Source: Nitrospinota bacterium (GTDB lineage: Bacteria > Nitrospinota_A > UBA7883 > JACRGQ01). Taken from it: DNA of 64,000 nt. Made by a program: the position numbers and the translations under genes. Shown piece by piece: positions 43,736 to 53,259 of this stretch. Below the pieces are notes generated by a model, which ran no database searches, was not told the DNA's origin, and saw nothing but the letters and a program-made list of their open reading frames with translations. Numbering within the stretch: position 1 is the first letter of the stretch; each line of letters opens with the position of its first letter. Location of the stretch: the NCBI GenBank assembly GCA_029881495.1, contig JAOUMJ010000014.1, positions 1 through 64,000 on the forward strand, given 5' to 3'.

Positions 43736-44971
43736 CTACTTGCCGTCGGGATTGGCGCGCGGATCCATCTCCAGCGCGACCTGGGATGTCCGCACCAGCG
43801 GAATATACTCCGCTCTCCTCTCCGGCGGTACCGGTAGCCGCCTCGTAACGCGATAAAGCGAATAGAGTCCCAGCAGAACAAGGAGAAAAGCTATCATGGC
43901 GAATAGCGCGCTTGAGCCGAAATTCTGCATGAGTATCCCCGCTACGACCGGACCGATCCCGGCTCCGAACCCGTTTGCAAAGAGCATCGTTCCGGTCGCC
44001 CCAAGCACCTCATGCGGCTCAAGGTAATCGGTCACATGCGCGATACTTAACGCATACACGGAAAACACCGGGCCGCCCCAGAAAAAGGCCAGAAAGAAGA
44101 GCGCCTTTACCCAAATATGCAAAACGAAATACGACATTACCGTAAAGAAGGCGCCGAAAATACAAATGAAAAATATCAGCTTCCTCCGGTCAAACCTGTC
44201 CGACAGCTTCCCTATAGGCCATTGGAACACCCCCCCTCCGATAGCGGTTACACACATGAACATGGCAACCTCCACCGGCGGCATCTTGATGCTGTATGCG
44301 AACACCGGCCCCATGCCCCAGAACGCCCCACCTATCAGGCCTGCTACAATGGCCCCGGCTATCCCGAGCGGGACCGACGAAACCATACGGGGAATATCAG
44401 GCTTAGGAATACTTATATGCGCCGGTTCGCTAAGCGTTGTCATCGCAATCGGAATGAGGGAGAGGGACAGCAAGATCGAAGCGAGGCCGAAATTCTCGAA
44501 ATTGCTGATATCGCCGAATGTAATCAGGAACTGCCCGACGGCAATCGAAAGCATCGATATTGAAGTGTAGACGCTCAGCACTTTGCCACGGTAGCTTTTG
44601 GGCGATTCAACGTTCAGCCAGCTTTCGATAATGATGTGCCACCCGACTGCGCAGAATCCGGACAGCACCCTTAATACCCCCCATGCGAACGGATTCAGCA
44701 CCAAAATATAAAGTATTGCGACAATTGAGGCGGAGGTGGCGATTACCGCAAAGGCGCGTATATAGCCGACCCGCCGGATAATTCCGGGCCAGATGAAAAC
44801 GCCTGATACAAACCCAAGAAAGTAACAGCCCATTATCAGGCCTATCACCTGAATCGAAAAATTCTCTTCACTGGCGCGGATGCCGATAATGGTGCCGAGA
44901 AGACCGTTCCCGCTTGCCAATATGCCGGTGACCAGGTAGAGGGAGAAAACCGATCTAATAACCGGATACAT
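43736..44971 (-). CDS. MFS transporter (YcaD-like)
   Basis: The 411-residue protein has twelve hydrophobic segments and the MFS loop motif GKLSDRFDRRK after the seventh or eighth helix (QWPIGKLSDRFDRRKLIFF), plus the first-half loop SPKSYRGKVLSVY. The overall pattern resembles the YcaD group of efflux-like transporters. Substrate unknown. The nearby minus-strand lapB gene is separated by 116 bp, so it may have its own promoter. Confidence 0.85.
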   Translation of the reverse strand: MYPVIRSVFSLYLVTGILASGNGLLGTIIGIRASEENFSIQVIGLIMGCYFLGFVSGVFIWPGIIRRVGYIRAFAVIATSASIVAILYILVLNPFAWGVLRVLSGFCAVGWHIIIESWLNVESPKSYRGKVLSVYTSISMLSIAVGQFLITFGDISNFENFGLASILLSLSLIPIAMTTLSEPAHISIPKPDIPRMVSSVPLGIAGAIVAGLIGGAFWGMGPVFAYSIKMPPVEVAMFMCVTAIGGGVFQWPIGKLSDRFDRRKLIFFICIFGAFFTVMSYFVLHIWVKALFFLAFFWGGPVFSVYALSIAHVTDYLEPHEVLGATGTMLFANGFGAGIGPVVAGILMQNFGSSALFAMIAFLLVLLGLYSLYRVTRRLPVPPERRAEYIPLVRTSQVALEMDPRANPDGK

Positions 44972-45087
44972 TTGTAGATAACCCTGTTGTCATAAATTTG
45001 TTTTCGAATAACATTATCTCACGAATCCAACCCGTAAGTATATTTCCATGACGCAAAGCGGAAAAGGATACTACAGAATGCCGTTGG

Positions 45088-46428
45088 TTAAAAGTCCTGC
45101 CCGTCAACCTTTGGAACTGCGCTGTTCCAGGTGCGGCATTTTGGGCAGTAGATAAAGTACTCCCCGTCGTTCCATCCGCAACTGCCGCAAATATAGCGAA
45201 GATAGGAATCCCACTCCGCATGAAGTGCCTTTTTAAACCGCTCATAAACGACATAAACTTTTTCTGACTTGTCCGTTTCCGGCAAGAGGCTGATTTCAAC
45301 AACCCCCCGGGCGAGATTGTAAATAGCGGCTGATTCAAATTCCTTGCTTGCCCTGTTCAATGTGCCGTCGGCCCCGATATGATCGCCGCTCTTTATCTGC
45401 GCCATGGCAAGGAATATCAGGAGCCTCTTGGATGCGGGGGTCTCACCCATATTCCCCATCGCCCATCTGTAAAGATCCACTGCGTTTTCCTTCATCCCCT
45501 CATTCATGAAAACCGTTTCAAGCTTCCTGAGAAGAGCAATGGAGTGGGTTCGCTTGAATTCCCTGCGCAAAAGCTTTTCGGCGTCGTCCGGCCTGGAGCT
45601 TTCGACGGCAATGTTGGCAAGCAATACGGCCGCCGGGAGAAATCCGGGAGATACCCTTCCTGCCATAACCAATTCATCTTCCGCCTTCACGGAATCCCTT
45701 TTCCTTAAAAGCTCAAGCGCATGCTTGCAATGTAGGGTGGCAAGAACCTCCTGCCCTTTGGCAGTGGCTTCCTTATTCTTTAATCTTTTAATGGTCTCCT
45801 TTTGAAGAACTATCGAGCGCTTCAGGTCGCCCATTGTTTCGGCAAGATCCCGCATATTCTCCATAATCTCTGTATCGTCTGGATGGAGAACCCGTGCGCG
45901 CTCCAGTATCCTGTATGCCGCGTCGGGACGCCGGGCCTTTGCGTAATCCCTGTTCAGCTGGATTATCGCCTCCTTGTCCTTTGGCCTTTGAGCCAGGGCG
46001 AGCGAATGGATTTCTACCGCATCCTTGAACTTCCCCTCGTCCCTGAGGATATTCCCTTTCAGCATGAGAGCTTCGAAATTCCCCGGATCTATCGCAAGCG
46101 CCTTTTCAACCGATTTCAGCGCTTTGGCGTTTCTGCCCCCCTCCATTTTCTCGATAGCGTCGCGAACCTTCCTTTCGCTCCTCCCTTTCCTGAACAGGCT
46201 GTACCGTTCTGACAATAAATCCAGATACTGCCCGATATAGAAAAAGGCATTGAAGATCGCGAAGCTGAGTGCTCCGCTGAAAAAAGCGATAAGGAGCACA
46301 ACGACAAACGGAAGATTTATGGTTTTGTCGGGAGCATATGCAAATGAAAGGTTGGAAGGATTCAGGTATCCCAGATAAAGGAAAAACGAAAATGCCAGCA
46401 ATAGCGGCGTTAACAGGCGAAAAGCCAT
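45088..46428 (-). CDS. LapB-like membrane-anchored TPR protein with rubredoxin-type zinc ribbon
   Basis: The 446-residue protein has two hydrophobic segments at the N-terminus, at least nine TPR repeats (about 85-390), and a C-terminal metal-binding knuckle CGSCGWNDGEYFIYCPKC. This is the layout of LapB/YciM, which couples the FtsH protease to LpxC and so sets LPS levels. In LapB the knuckle packs on the TPR region. It ends the proB-proA-nadD-rsfS-dksA run. LapB itself has one membrane helix; two here is a difference. Confidence 0.82.
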   Translation of the reverse strand: MAFRLLTPLLLAFSFFLYLGYLNPSNLSFAYAPDKTINLPFVVVLLIAFFSGALSFAIFNAFFYIGQYLDLLSERYSLFRKGRSERKVRDAIEKMEGGRNAKALKSVEKALAIDPGNFEALMLKGNILRDEGKFKDAVEIHSLALAQRPKDKEAIIQLNRDYAKARRPDAAYRILERARVLHPDDTEIMENMRDLAETMGDLKRSIVLQKETIKRLKNKEATAKGQEVLATLHCKHALELLRKRDSVKAEDELVMAGRVSPGFLPAAVLLANIAVESSRPDDAEKLLRREFKRTHSIALLRKLETVFMNEGMKENAVDLYRWAMGNMGETPASKRLLIFLAMAQIKSGDHIGADGTLNRASKEFESAAIYNLARGVVEISLLPETDKSEKVYVVYERFKKALHAEWDSYLRYICGSCGWNDGEYFIYCPKCRTWNSAVPKVDGQDF

Positions 46429-46443
46429 ATCATCTCTGCTGAA

Positions 46444-46812
46444 TTACAGTTCTAATTTGAGCCTCTCCTCGTACATAGTCTTGCAGTCAACACATCTTTT
46501 CACATACGGCGCCGCCTCAAGGCGCTGAAAGGGGATCTCTTCCTCGCAGTCGATGCAGATGCCGTATTCAGTTTCGTCGTGCGCGATAAGATCAAGCGCC
46601 TCTTCTACAAGCTTCAGCTGCTGGCGGTCGACCTCCCCCTTCGAAAGCAATACCTGTCTGCTGTATGTGCGGGTGGCTTCGTCGTTTACATCAGGGACTT
46701 CACCCTGGAATTCATCATTGGAGTGTTTGTTAAGTTTGTCAACGCCTTCAATAAGATCGTTCCGCAGGTTTATAAGCCTGTTTTTAAGTGATTCCAATTC
46801 CTGTCTTGTCAT
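46444..46812 (-). CDS. DksA/TraR family RNA polymerase-binding protein
   Basis: The 122-residue protein has a coiled coil (about 1-75) with the tip motif DVNDEA, matching the DxxDxA that acts in the RNA polymerase secondary channel. A four-cysteine zinc finger follows (CIDCEEEIPFQRLEAAPYVKRCVDC). Both functional parts are therefore present, and it should modulate rRNA and amino-acid promoters with ppGpp. It sits 1 bp after rsfS and 15 bp before lapB, an arrangement known in deltaproteobacteria. Confidence 0.88.
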   Translation of the reverse strand: MTRQELESLKNRLINLRNDLIEGVDKLNKHSNDEFQGEVPDVNDEATRTYSRQVLLSKGEVDRQQLKLVEEALDLIAHDETEYGICIDCEEEIPFQRLEAAPYVKRCVDCKTMYEERLKLEL

Positions 46813-46813
46813 A

Positions 46814-47194
46814 TTAATTCACCTTCCAAGATTCTATCTCTTCCGCCTCAAGCGTTCCTGCGTCTACCCAAAGATTTTCCAGAGCATAAAATTTGCGCAC
46901 ATCCGACTGGAACACATGGATAATAATATCCTTGCAATCCATCAGTACCCATGTCCCCTGCCCTTTTCCTTCCACATGAAACTGCTTCATTCCGTTGTCG
47001 CGCAAAGCCTTTTCAACGCTATCCGAAATGGCATCCACCTGCCGCGACGAAGATCCCTCGCAGATCATGAAAAAATCGGCTATCGAGGATATCCCGCGCA
47101 AATCAAGCACCCGGACATCAATTGCCTTCTTGTCTACAACAGCATTGTAACATAATTTCAGCTTTACTTTTTCCCTTGTTGTGAGTTTGCTCAT
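46814..47194 (-). CDS. rsfS: Ribosomal silencing factor RsfS
   Basis: The 126-residue protein has DVRVLDLRGISSIADFFMICEGSSSRQVDAIS and GTWVLMDCKDIIIHVFQSDVRKFY, the RsfS/Iojap hallmarks. RsfS binds uL14 and blocks subunit joining in starving cells. It overlaps nadD by 4 bp, the standard nadD-rsfS order. Confidence 0.95.
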   Translation of the reverse strand: MSKLTTREKVKLKLCYNAVVDKKAIDVRVLDLRGISSIADFFMICEGSSSRQVDAISDSVEKALRDNGMKQFHVEGKGQGTWVLMDCKDIIIHVFQSDVRKFYALENLWVDAGTLEAEEIESWKVN

Positions 47195-47871
47195 TTACCT
47201 GCCTTAATATAAATACCTTTGTCAATAATAAATTGTTCAACATCTTCCGGCACGATATATTTTATTGAGCCCCCTGCTGAAAGGATCTCGCGTATTATCG
47301 TCGACGATACGTCCAAAAGGAGAGTTGAGTAAAAAAATATCCTGTATCCCGTTTCCGCAATTAAATACACATCCGCATCGGCGCTATATGCGCCTTCTTC
47401 CCTTACAATACCGACTCCAAAGCGCGCCAAGTCTGTTGCCGCTTTATCGACCACTGTTTTAGTATCCCATCCCGGCCTGCCGGTGACAATAAAATTACAT
47501 AATTGGAAAAGCTCCCCGGCTGACCTCCATGTATGTATCTCAGAAAACGCGTCGGTGCCGATTATGAAATAAAGGTCCCCCCCGGTTCTCTCCCTGAATT
47601 CTCTTATGGTGTCAATTGAGTAGCTCGCTTCCGTCCCTCTCCTGTCAATCTCCGTCCTTGAAACCTCGAATAACGGATTCCCCCTGGTCGCGATCTTGAG
47701 CATTTCATATCTCTCTTCGGCGGAGGCATGTATCTCCGTCTTATGCGGTGGAACAAGAGAAGGGACGAAAAAAACCTTTTCCAGGCCAAACCTTTGCACA
47801 GCCTGTTGCGCGCAGCTTAGATGCCCGATGTGCGGGGGATCAAACATACCCCCGATGAGACCTATCTTCAA
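47191..47871 (-). CDS. nadD: Nicotinate-nucleotide adenylyltransferase
   Basis: The 226-residue enzyme adenylates nicotinate mononucleotide to NaAD in NAD synthesis. It has GGMFDPPHIGHLSCA with the HIGH-type nucleotide-binding motif, FFVPSLVPPHKT, FIIGTDAFSEIHTW and the closing SSTIIREILSAG. It lies 2 bp after proA and overlaps rsfS. Confidence 0.96.
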   Translation of the reverse strand: MKIGLIGGMFDPPHIGHLSCAQQAVQRFGLEKVFFVPSLVPPHKTEIHASAEERYEMLKIATRGNPLFEVSRTEIDRRGTEASYSIDTIREFRERTGGDLYFIIGTDAFSEIHTWRSAGELFQLCNFIVTGRPGWDTKTVVDKAATDLARFGVGIVREEGAYSADADVYLIAETGYRIFFYSTLLLDVSSTIIREILSAGGSIKYIVPEDVEQFIIDKGIYIKAGK

Positions 47872-47873
47872 AC

Positions 47874-49121
47874 TTATCTCCTGACGTGGCCTTCGCCGAC
47901 TGCGACGTATTTATATGTAGTCAGTTCCTCAAGCCCCATAGGGCCGCGAACATGAAGTTTTTGGGTGCTTATCCCCATCTCCGCGCCGAGGCCAAACTCC
48001 CCTCCATCGTTAAACCGCGTGGAAGCATTTACCATTACAGCTGAAGAATCGACCGCTCGAACGAACTTCTCCCCCCTCTCTTTGGAAGGGGTTACTATCG
48101 AATCGGTATGGTGGGAGCCGTACTCTTCGATATGATCCACCGCCTCCTCCATCGAATCTACCATCTTTGCCGAAATGACAAGCGAAAGGTACTCCTCCGT
48201 CCAGTCTTTTTCCGTAGCCGGTTTCGCCTTGGCATAAAGCTCGCAAACCCGGCTGTCGCCCCTTATCTCCACCCCTTTCTCCGCAAGCGCATCAAGGAGC
48301 TTCGGGAGGTTGGCTCTCCAGGCCGAATGGACTATCAGCTTTTCTGCCGCGTTGCACACGCCGGGCCTCTGTGTTTTTGAATTTATCACTATGTCGCGCG
48401 CTGTCTCAAAAGGGGCCCCTTCATCCACGTAAACGGAGCAGACCCCTGCGTCATGCTTCACCACCGGAATAGTGGAATTTTCCGAAACGAATTTGATGAG
48501 GCCGGGACCGCCGCGCGGGATTATCACGTCAATATATCTGTTTAGCTTCAGCATACTCAGCACGGCCTCCCTGTCGGTTGTGGCTATGAACTGAATCGCG
48601 TCGGATGTGATGCCCGCTTTTGAAAGTGAATCGGAAAGAACCTTCACGATGGCAAGGTTTGAATTGAAAGCTTCGCTCCCGCCGCGCAGTATCACAGCGT
48701 TGCCCGATTTTATGCATAGCGCGGAGGCGTCCGCCGTGACATTCGGCCTCGATTCGTAAATTATCCCGAAAACGCCGATAGGTATCCTCACCTTGTGCAC
48801 CTTGAGACCGTTCGGGCGCACTATTTCATCGTACACCCTCCCGACAGGATCCGGCAGGGCGATAATGTCCCTTATTCCCTTCGCCATCCCTTCGACCCCT
48901 TTCGCGTCGAGGCGCAATCGGTCGAGCATCGCGTCGGTCAGGCCGTTCTTTCTCCCTGCTTCAAGGTCCTTTCCGTTCTCCCCCTGGATGAACGATGAGC
49001 TTTCAATGATGGCCTTCGCCATGATCTCAAGCGCCCTGTTCTTCTCCTCCGTATCAAGCAGGGCAAGAGCGCGAGCGGCGCTTCGCGCCCTCCTTCCAGT
49101 TTCCTCTACCGGTATATCCAT
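47874..49121 (-). CDS. proA: Gamma-glutamyl phosphate reductase
   Basis: The 415-residue aldehyde-dehydrogenase-fold enzyme makes glutamate-5-semialdehyde. It has IYESRPNVTADASALCIKSGNAVILRGGSEA, VIPRGGPGLI, and TQRPGVCNAAEKL with the catalytic cysteine, and ends VASTRFNDGGEFGLGAEMGIST-like (here VNASTRFNDGGEFG). It follows proB by 2 bp. Confidence 0.96.
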   Translation of the reverse strand: MDIPVEETGRRARSAARALALLDTEEKNRALEIMAKAIIESSSFIQGENGKDLEAGRKNGLTDAMLDRLRLDAKGVEGMAKGIRDIIALPDPVGRVYDEIVRPNGLKVHKVRIPIGVFGIIYESRPNVTADASALCIKSGNAVILRGGSEAFNSNLAIVKVLSDSLSKAGITSDAIQFIATTDREAVLSMLKLNRYIDVIIPRGGPGLIKFVSENSTIPVVKHDAGVCSVYVDEGAPFETARDIVINSKTQRPGVCNAAEKLIVHSAWRANLPKLLDALAEKGVEIRGDSRVCELYAKAKPATEKDWTEEYLSLVISAKMVDSMEEAVDHIEEYGSHHTDSIVTPSKERGEKFVRAVDSSAVMVNASTRFNDGGEFGLGAEMGISTQKLHVRGPMGLEELTTYKYVAVGEGHVRR

Positions 49122-49123
49122 TC

Positions 49124-50287
49124 CTATTTCCTCTTAGCAGCCGTTTCTTCCAGCACTACAAGATCGTTCCTGTGCACCACTTCGTCAAATGTTTTGTAGC
49201 CGAGAGTCTCTTCGATATCGGAGCTTTTTTTACCCATGATCTGCCTCATTTCAAAAGCGTGATAATTGACTATCCCGCGGGCGATCTCTTTGCCGCCATC
49301 CGCCTTGATAATAACCGATTCGCCAGATTCGAATTTTCCATCCACCCCAACCACGCCGGATGGCAACAGCGATTTACCCTTGTTCACTATCGCCTCCCGC
49401 GCCCCTGCGTCCACTGTGAGCGTTCCTTTCGGCTTCAGGACGTGTCCTATCCAATGCTTGCGGTTCGCGATCTTCTCCTCCTTCGGATAAAAGAAAGTTC
49501 CCCCTTCCCCTTTGAAAAGAGCCTTCTCAATCGACTCCTCCACTTTCCCGCCGATTATCCATGTCGGCACGCCGTAGGCCGAAGCCTTCTCCGCGGCTAT
49601 TACTTTAGCCTTCATGCCCCCCGCCCCGGTGGCGGTACCGCTTTCCCCGGCGAGGTTTCTTATATGGTCGTTTATGACCGGGACCGAATCGATTTTTTTA
49701 GCTCCGCTATTCTTTATCGGATCCGAATCGTACAGACCGTCAACATCAGAAAGTATAAGCAACAGGTCGGCATCGACAACGGAGGTCATCATCGCTGACA
49801 GGGTATCGTTATCTCCAAATTTTATCTCGTGCACGGCGGCAGAATCGTTCTCGTTAATGATAGGGATGACTCCCAGGTCCAGGAGGGCGGAAACGGCGTT
49901 CCTCGCGTTCAAGAACCGTCGTCTGTTCGAGATATCGTCGTGTGTCAGCAGTATCTGCCCGATCCTCCTCCCATGTTCGGCGAATGCTTTTTCGTACATG
50001 TTCATAAGGGCAACCTGCCCGACCGCGGAGGACGCCTGCTTTACCGGTATCGAAAGATGCTCCTGCGAAAGCCCCAGCGCGCGAGATCCGGCCATTACCG
50101 CGCCGGATGTAACGACTATTACCTGAAACCGGTCATTCTCCTCAAGGCGGCAAATGTCTCTCACCAAGCGTCTCATCGTCTCCACGTTTACCCCAGTTCC
50201 GTCGCTGGACGCAAGAACCCCGCTCCCGATCTTGACGATTACACGTTTTACCTTCTTGAGTATCCCAAGCCTGTTCTCTATGCTCAT
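49124..50287 (-). CDS. proB: Glutamate 5-kinase with PUA domain
   Basis: The 387-residue enzyme phosphorylates glutamate at the start of proline synthesis. The amino-acid-kinase domain has VKIGSGVLAS, VTSGAVMAGSRAL, NENDSAAVHEIKFGDNDTLSAM and GTATGAGGMKAKV. A C-terminal PUA domain (about 290-370) carries GVVGVDGKFESGESV and HAFEMRQIMGKKS. It leads proB-proA-nadD-rsfS. The proC gene is at the other end of the window. Confidence 0.96.
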   Translation of the reverse strand: MSIENRLGILKKVKRVIVKIGSGVLASSDGTGVNVETMRRLVRDICRLEENDRFQVIVVTSGAVMAGSRALGLSQEHLSIPVKQASSAVGQVALMNMYEKAFAEHGRRIGQILLTHDDISNRRRFLNARNAVSALLDLGVIPIINENDSAAVHEIKFGDNDTLSAMMTSVVDADLLLILSDVDGLYDSDPIKNSGAKKIDSVPVINDHIRNLAGESGTATGAGGMKAKVIAAEKASAYGVPTWIIGGKVEESIEKALFKGEGGTFFYPKEEKIANRKHWIGHVLKPKGTLTVDAGAREAIVNKGKSLLPSGVVGVDGKFESGESVIIKADGGKEIARGIVNYHAFEMRQIMGKKSSDIEETLGYKTFDEVVHRNDLVVLEETAAKRK

Positions 50288-50383
50288 AACAGCTTAAAGT
50301 ACCAAATACATGGAGCCTATAACAAGTCGATCGGATACGCGCCGATATACCTACCTTCAAATAAAATATATACTGGTGGCGAA

Positions 50384-51205
50384 ATGAAAATTTTTGTCGA
50401 ATTATTGTCGATACTGTTCGCTTCGCTGGCGGCGGTTTTCGTCCTGGGGAGGTGGTTCGAAAACTTCAACATGTTCGCCCCGGACAGGGAACATTCCATC
50501 TCCCCCGAGGAGTTCTCGCTTGCTCCGTCCGAGTCCTACGTCCCTTCCGGCAAAAAAGGGGAAAAAATACACTGCTGGTTCTTCAACGCGGGGGGAACAA
50601 AAACCATCCTCTATGTGCATGGCAACGCCGGCAACGTTTCGGACAGGATACCTGTCATTGCCGGCTACATCAAAAATGGATTTAACGTCTTCATCTTCGA
50701 TTACCGTGGATACGGAAAAAGTGAAGGTCGGGCCACCAAATCGAATTTCCTGGAAGATGCCTTCACCGCGTACGCCCATCTCACAGGGGAGATCGGTATT
50801 CCGGCGGAGCAGATAATCATACTCGGTCAATCACTCGGAGGGATACCGGCTACCAGGCTTGCCACGCAGCGTAAAAACCGCGGGTTGGTATTGGAAGGGG
50901 CGTTTTATTCAGTCAGGGAGGTCGCTCGCGATATCTCCGACAGGTTCCCTATATGGATACTCGCATCACCCGATCTGGATAACGGAAGGGAGCTTAAAAA
51001 GCTTACCGTTCCGCTCCTGGTACTCCACGGCGAGCTTGACGGGACGATACCCTTCCGCCATTCGGCCCTGGTATTCGGCGCGGCGCCGGAAAACTCAGGG
51101 AAAAAGCAGAAAAGACTGGTGACATTCGAAAGCGGCGGCCACACCGACCTTTTCGCGATAGATCCCGAAAAGTATTACGGCTCCATCAACTCTTTCGCGG
51201 AATAA
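50384..51205 (+). CDS. Membrane-anchored alpha/beta hydrolase
   Basis: The ATG at 50384 starts a signal-anchor-like segment (MKIFVELLSILFASLAAVFVLG); the longer open frame running from 49829 is antisense to proB and is not used. The 273-residue protein has the oxyanion block LYVHGNAGN, DYRGYGKSEG, the nucleophile elbow GQSLGG near residue 152, the acid in HGELDGTIP and the histidine in GGHTDLF. This resembles the BEM46/YfhR-type hydrolases. The substrate is not known. Confidence 0.85.
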   Translation: MKIFVELLSILFASLAAVFVLGRWFENFNMFAPDREHSISPEEFSLAPSESYVPSGKKGEKIHCWFFNAGGTKTILYVHGNAGNVSDRIPVIAGYIKNGFNVFIFDYRGYGKSEGRATKSNFLEDAFTAYAHLTGEIGIPAEQIIILGQSLGGIPATRLATQRKNRGLVLEGAFYSVREVARDISDRFPIWILASPDLDNGRELKKLTVPLLVLHGELDGTIPFRHSALVFGAAPENSGKKQKRLVTFESGGHTDLFAIDPEKYYGSINSFAE

Positions 51206-51238
51206 AAAGAACTTTCGCCTCTGACGTACAAGCCAGCG

Positions 51239-53218
51239 CTACTCCTTGCCGGCGATCATGTCTACTGCCTTGTTCAGCTGGCGCGAATTTCCGGCCAGAT
51301 GCAGGACATCTCCCGTTTTCAGCTCGAAATCGGGCTGTGGGCTGGCGATGGTTGTTCCCTGTCTTTCAACGGCGATAACCATCGCGCCCGATTTTTCATG
51401 CAGGCTTATCTCCTTAAGCGTCTTGCCGGATGAGGCGCATTGAGACGGCAACCTGTATGTGACGATCGTGAATTTTTCAGTGATGGCCGTGTAGTCGGGA
51501 GACTCAGGCTTTTCCTTTACCGACCTGAGCATCATGTAGGCGGAACTCCTGACACTCTCCACCTGTTGCCCAACGACCTCATTGGTAACGCCGAAAACAT
51601 GCAGAACATGGGCAAGTATCTCAATACTCGTTTCGAACTCTTCCGTTATCACCTCATCGGCCCCAAGCCTCAAAAGTGGCTCGATCTCCGTAACGTACTT
51701 CATCCTAGCAACGATGTGGAGCGCATGATTCATCTGCCTTGCGAGAGGAACAACCCTCCTCTCCATCGCCGGGTCGGAGATCGCCACTACAAGCACTCTT
51801 GCCGTCTCTATCCCGGCATGCGAAAGCACCCGCTCCCTGGTGGCGTCTCCATAGTGAATTGGCTCTCCAAGAGCGGCAAATTTCCGCACGGTCGCCGGAT
51901 TCATCTCTAGGATGTTGTATGAAATGCCGGTCGCCTTTAAAACACGCGCCAGGTTCTGTCCGTTCAGTCCGAACCCGATTATGACCACATGCCCCTTTAT
52001 CTTTTCATAAACTCCGAATGGACTTGCGTCAGCTTCATCCTTCTTGCCGCTTTTGGATCGATGATCTATCCATATATCCCTCAGCTTCTCGCCAAGTTTC
52101 ATCATGAAGGGGGTGCTCCCCATCGTTAGAACAGCCGCCGCCAGGAACGGCTGATAAATGTCGCCGAGGTCCAGACCTATCCTTTTTCCGAACTGCAGAA
52201 GAATGAAGGAGAACTCCCCTATCTGGGAAAGGGAGAGGCCTGTGACAATCCCGAACCTGAACGGGTACTTGAATATTACGGAAGGGAGCGCGGCGGCAGG
52301 AAATTTCACAAGCACAACGCAGATGGATAAAATCAGAACGAGACCGATATTATCAATCGCGTAATGCAGGTCTAGAAGCATCCCTATGGAAACGAAGAAG
52401 AGCGAGTTAAGACTGTCGCGGAATGGAAGTATATCCGCAACAACCTGATGGCTGTATTCCGAATCGGAGATCATCATCCCGGCGAGGAACGCCCCGAGAG
52501 CAAGAGAGAGTCCAACCAGGTGGCTTAAATGCGCCGTGCCGAGACTTAGTATCAATACAACTATGACGAACAGTTCCCGGTTTCTCGTTTTTACTGTCTC
52601 ATGCAACACCCATGGAACCACCCATTTGGTGCCGACTACCACGGCGAAAATAAGGAGAAGACCGGTACCCCCCATTTTTATAAATTCCGAAACGTCCGCC
52701 TTCCCGCCGACGAGCATCGGGGTTATAAGCATCATCGGTATTACCGCCATATCCTGAAACACCAGGAGACTTGTTATATCCGCCCCCTGTTTTGTGTGTA
52801 CCTCCCCCTTATCCATGAGGAGCTTCAGCACAACCGCCGTGCTGGAAAGGGATACAAGCATCCCGGTAAAGACAGCCAGTTCAAACTGCCCGAACACAAG
52901 GTACATCCCTACCGTAACGATACCTATTGTTACCAGCACCTGTATTGATCCGCCGATAAAAACCATTTTCCCCATCTGGATTATCTTGGTCATGGAAAAT
53001 TCAAGGCCGACGGTAAACAGGAGGAGCGCAACACCGATCTCGGCAAGCACCTCGATAACCTCCCTGTCCTGTACGAGTGAAAAACCGCTCGGGCCCAGAA
53101 GACCGCCTGTAACAAGGAAACCTACAATGGAAGGTATCCTTATTTTTCCGAAAAGGAACACTACAAGCGCAGAACCGGCGAAAATTATCAGAATGTCCTG
53201 TAAATAACTGCCAATCAT
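51239..53218 (-). CDS. CPA2 family cation:proton antiporter with TrkA-N/TrkA-C domains (KefB-like)
   Basis: The 659-residue protein has about twelve membrane segments (residues 1-385) of the Na+/H+ exchanger fold, including GLSLALGAFLAGMMISDSEY. A cytoplasmic TrkA-N (RCK) domain follows with the nucleotide motif VIIGFGLNGQNLARVL near 418, and a TrkA-C domain ends the protein (EKFTIVTYRLPS...LHLAGN). It probably exports K+ or Na+ in exchange for protons under ligand control. A glutathione-gated KefC role is not shown. Confidence 0.9.
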   Translation of the reverse strand: MIGSYLQDILIIFAGSALVVFLFGKIRIPSIVGFLVTGGLLGPSGFSLVQDREVIEVLAEIGVALLLFTVGLEFSMTKIIQMGKMVFIGGSIQVLVTIGIVTVGMYLVFGQFELAVFTGMLVSLSSTAVVLKLLMDKGEVHTKQGADITSLLVFQDMAVIPMMLITPMLVGGKADVSEFIKMGGTGLLLIFAVVVGTKWVVPWVLHETVKTRNRELFVIVVLILSLGTAHLSHLVGLSLALGAFLAGMMISDSEYSHQVVADILPFRDSLNSLFFVSIGMLLDLHYAIDNIGLVLILSICVVLVKFPAAALPSVIFKYPFRFGIVTGLSLSQIGEFSFILLQFGKRIGLDLGDIYQPFLAAAVLTMGSTPFMMKLGEKLRDIWIDHRSKSGKKDEADASPFGVYEKIKGHVVIIGFGLNGQNLARVLKATGISYNILEMNPATVRKFAALGEPIHYGDATRERVLSHAGIETARVLVVAISDPAMERRVVPLARQMNHALHIVARMKYVTEIEPLLRLGADEVITEEFETSIEILAHVLHVFGVTNEVVGQQVESVRSSAYMMLRSVKEKPESPDYTAITEKFTIVTYRLPSQCASSGKTLKEISLHEKSGAMVIAVERQGTTIASPQPDFELKTGDVLHLAGNSRQLNKAVDMIAGKE

Positions 53219-53259
53219 TTATTGAATCTCACAAAGGGGTGATTTTATATCTTGCACAA

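Noticed and set aside
49829-50383. Upstream extension of the alpha/beta hydrolase frame
   Set aside because: It is antisense to proB; the ATG at 50384 gives the proper signal anchor.
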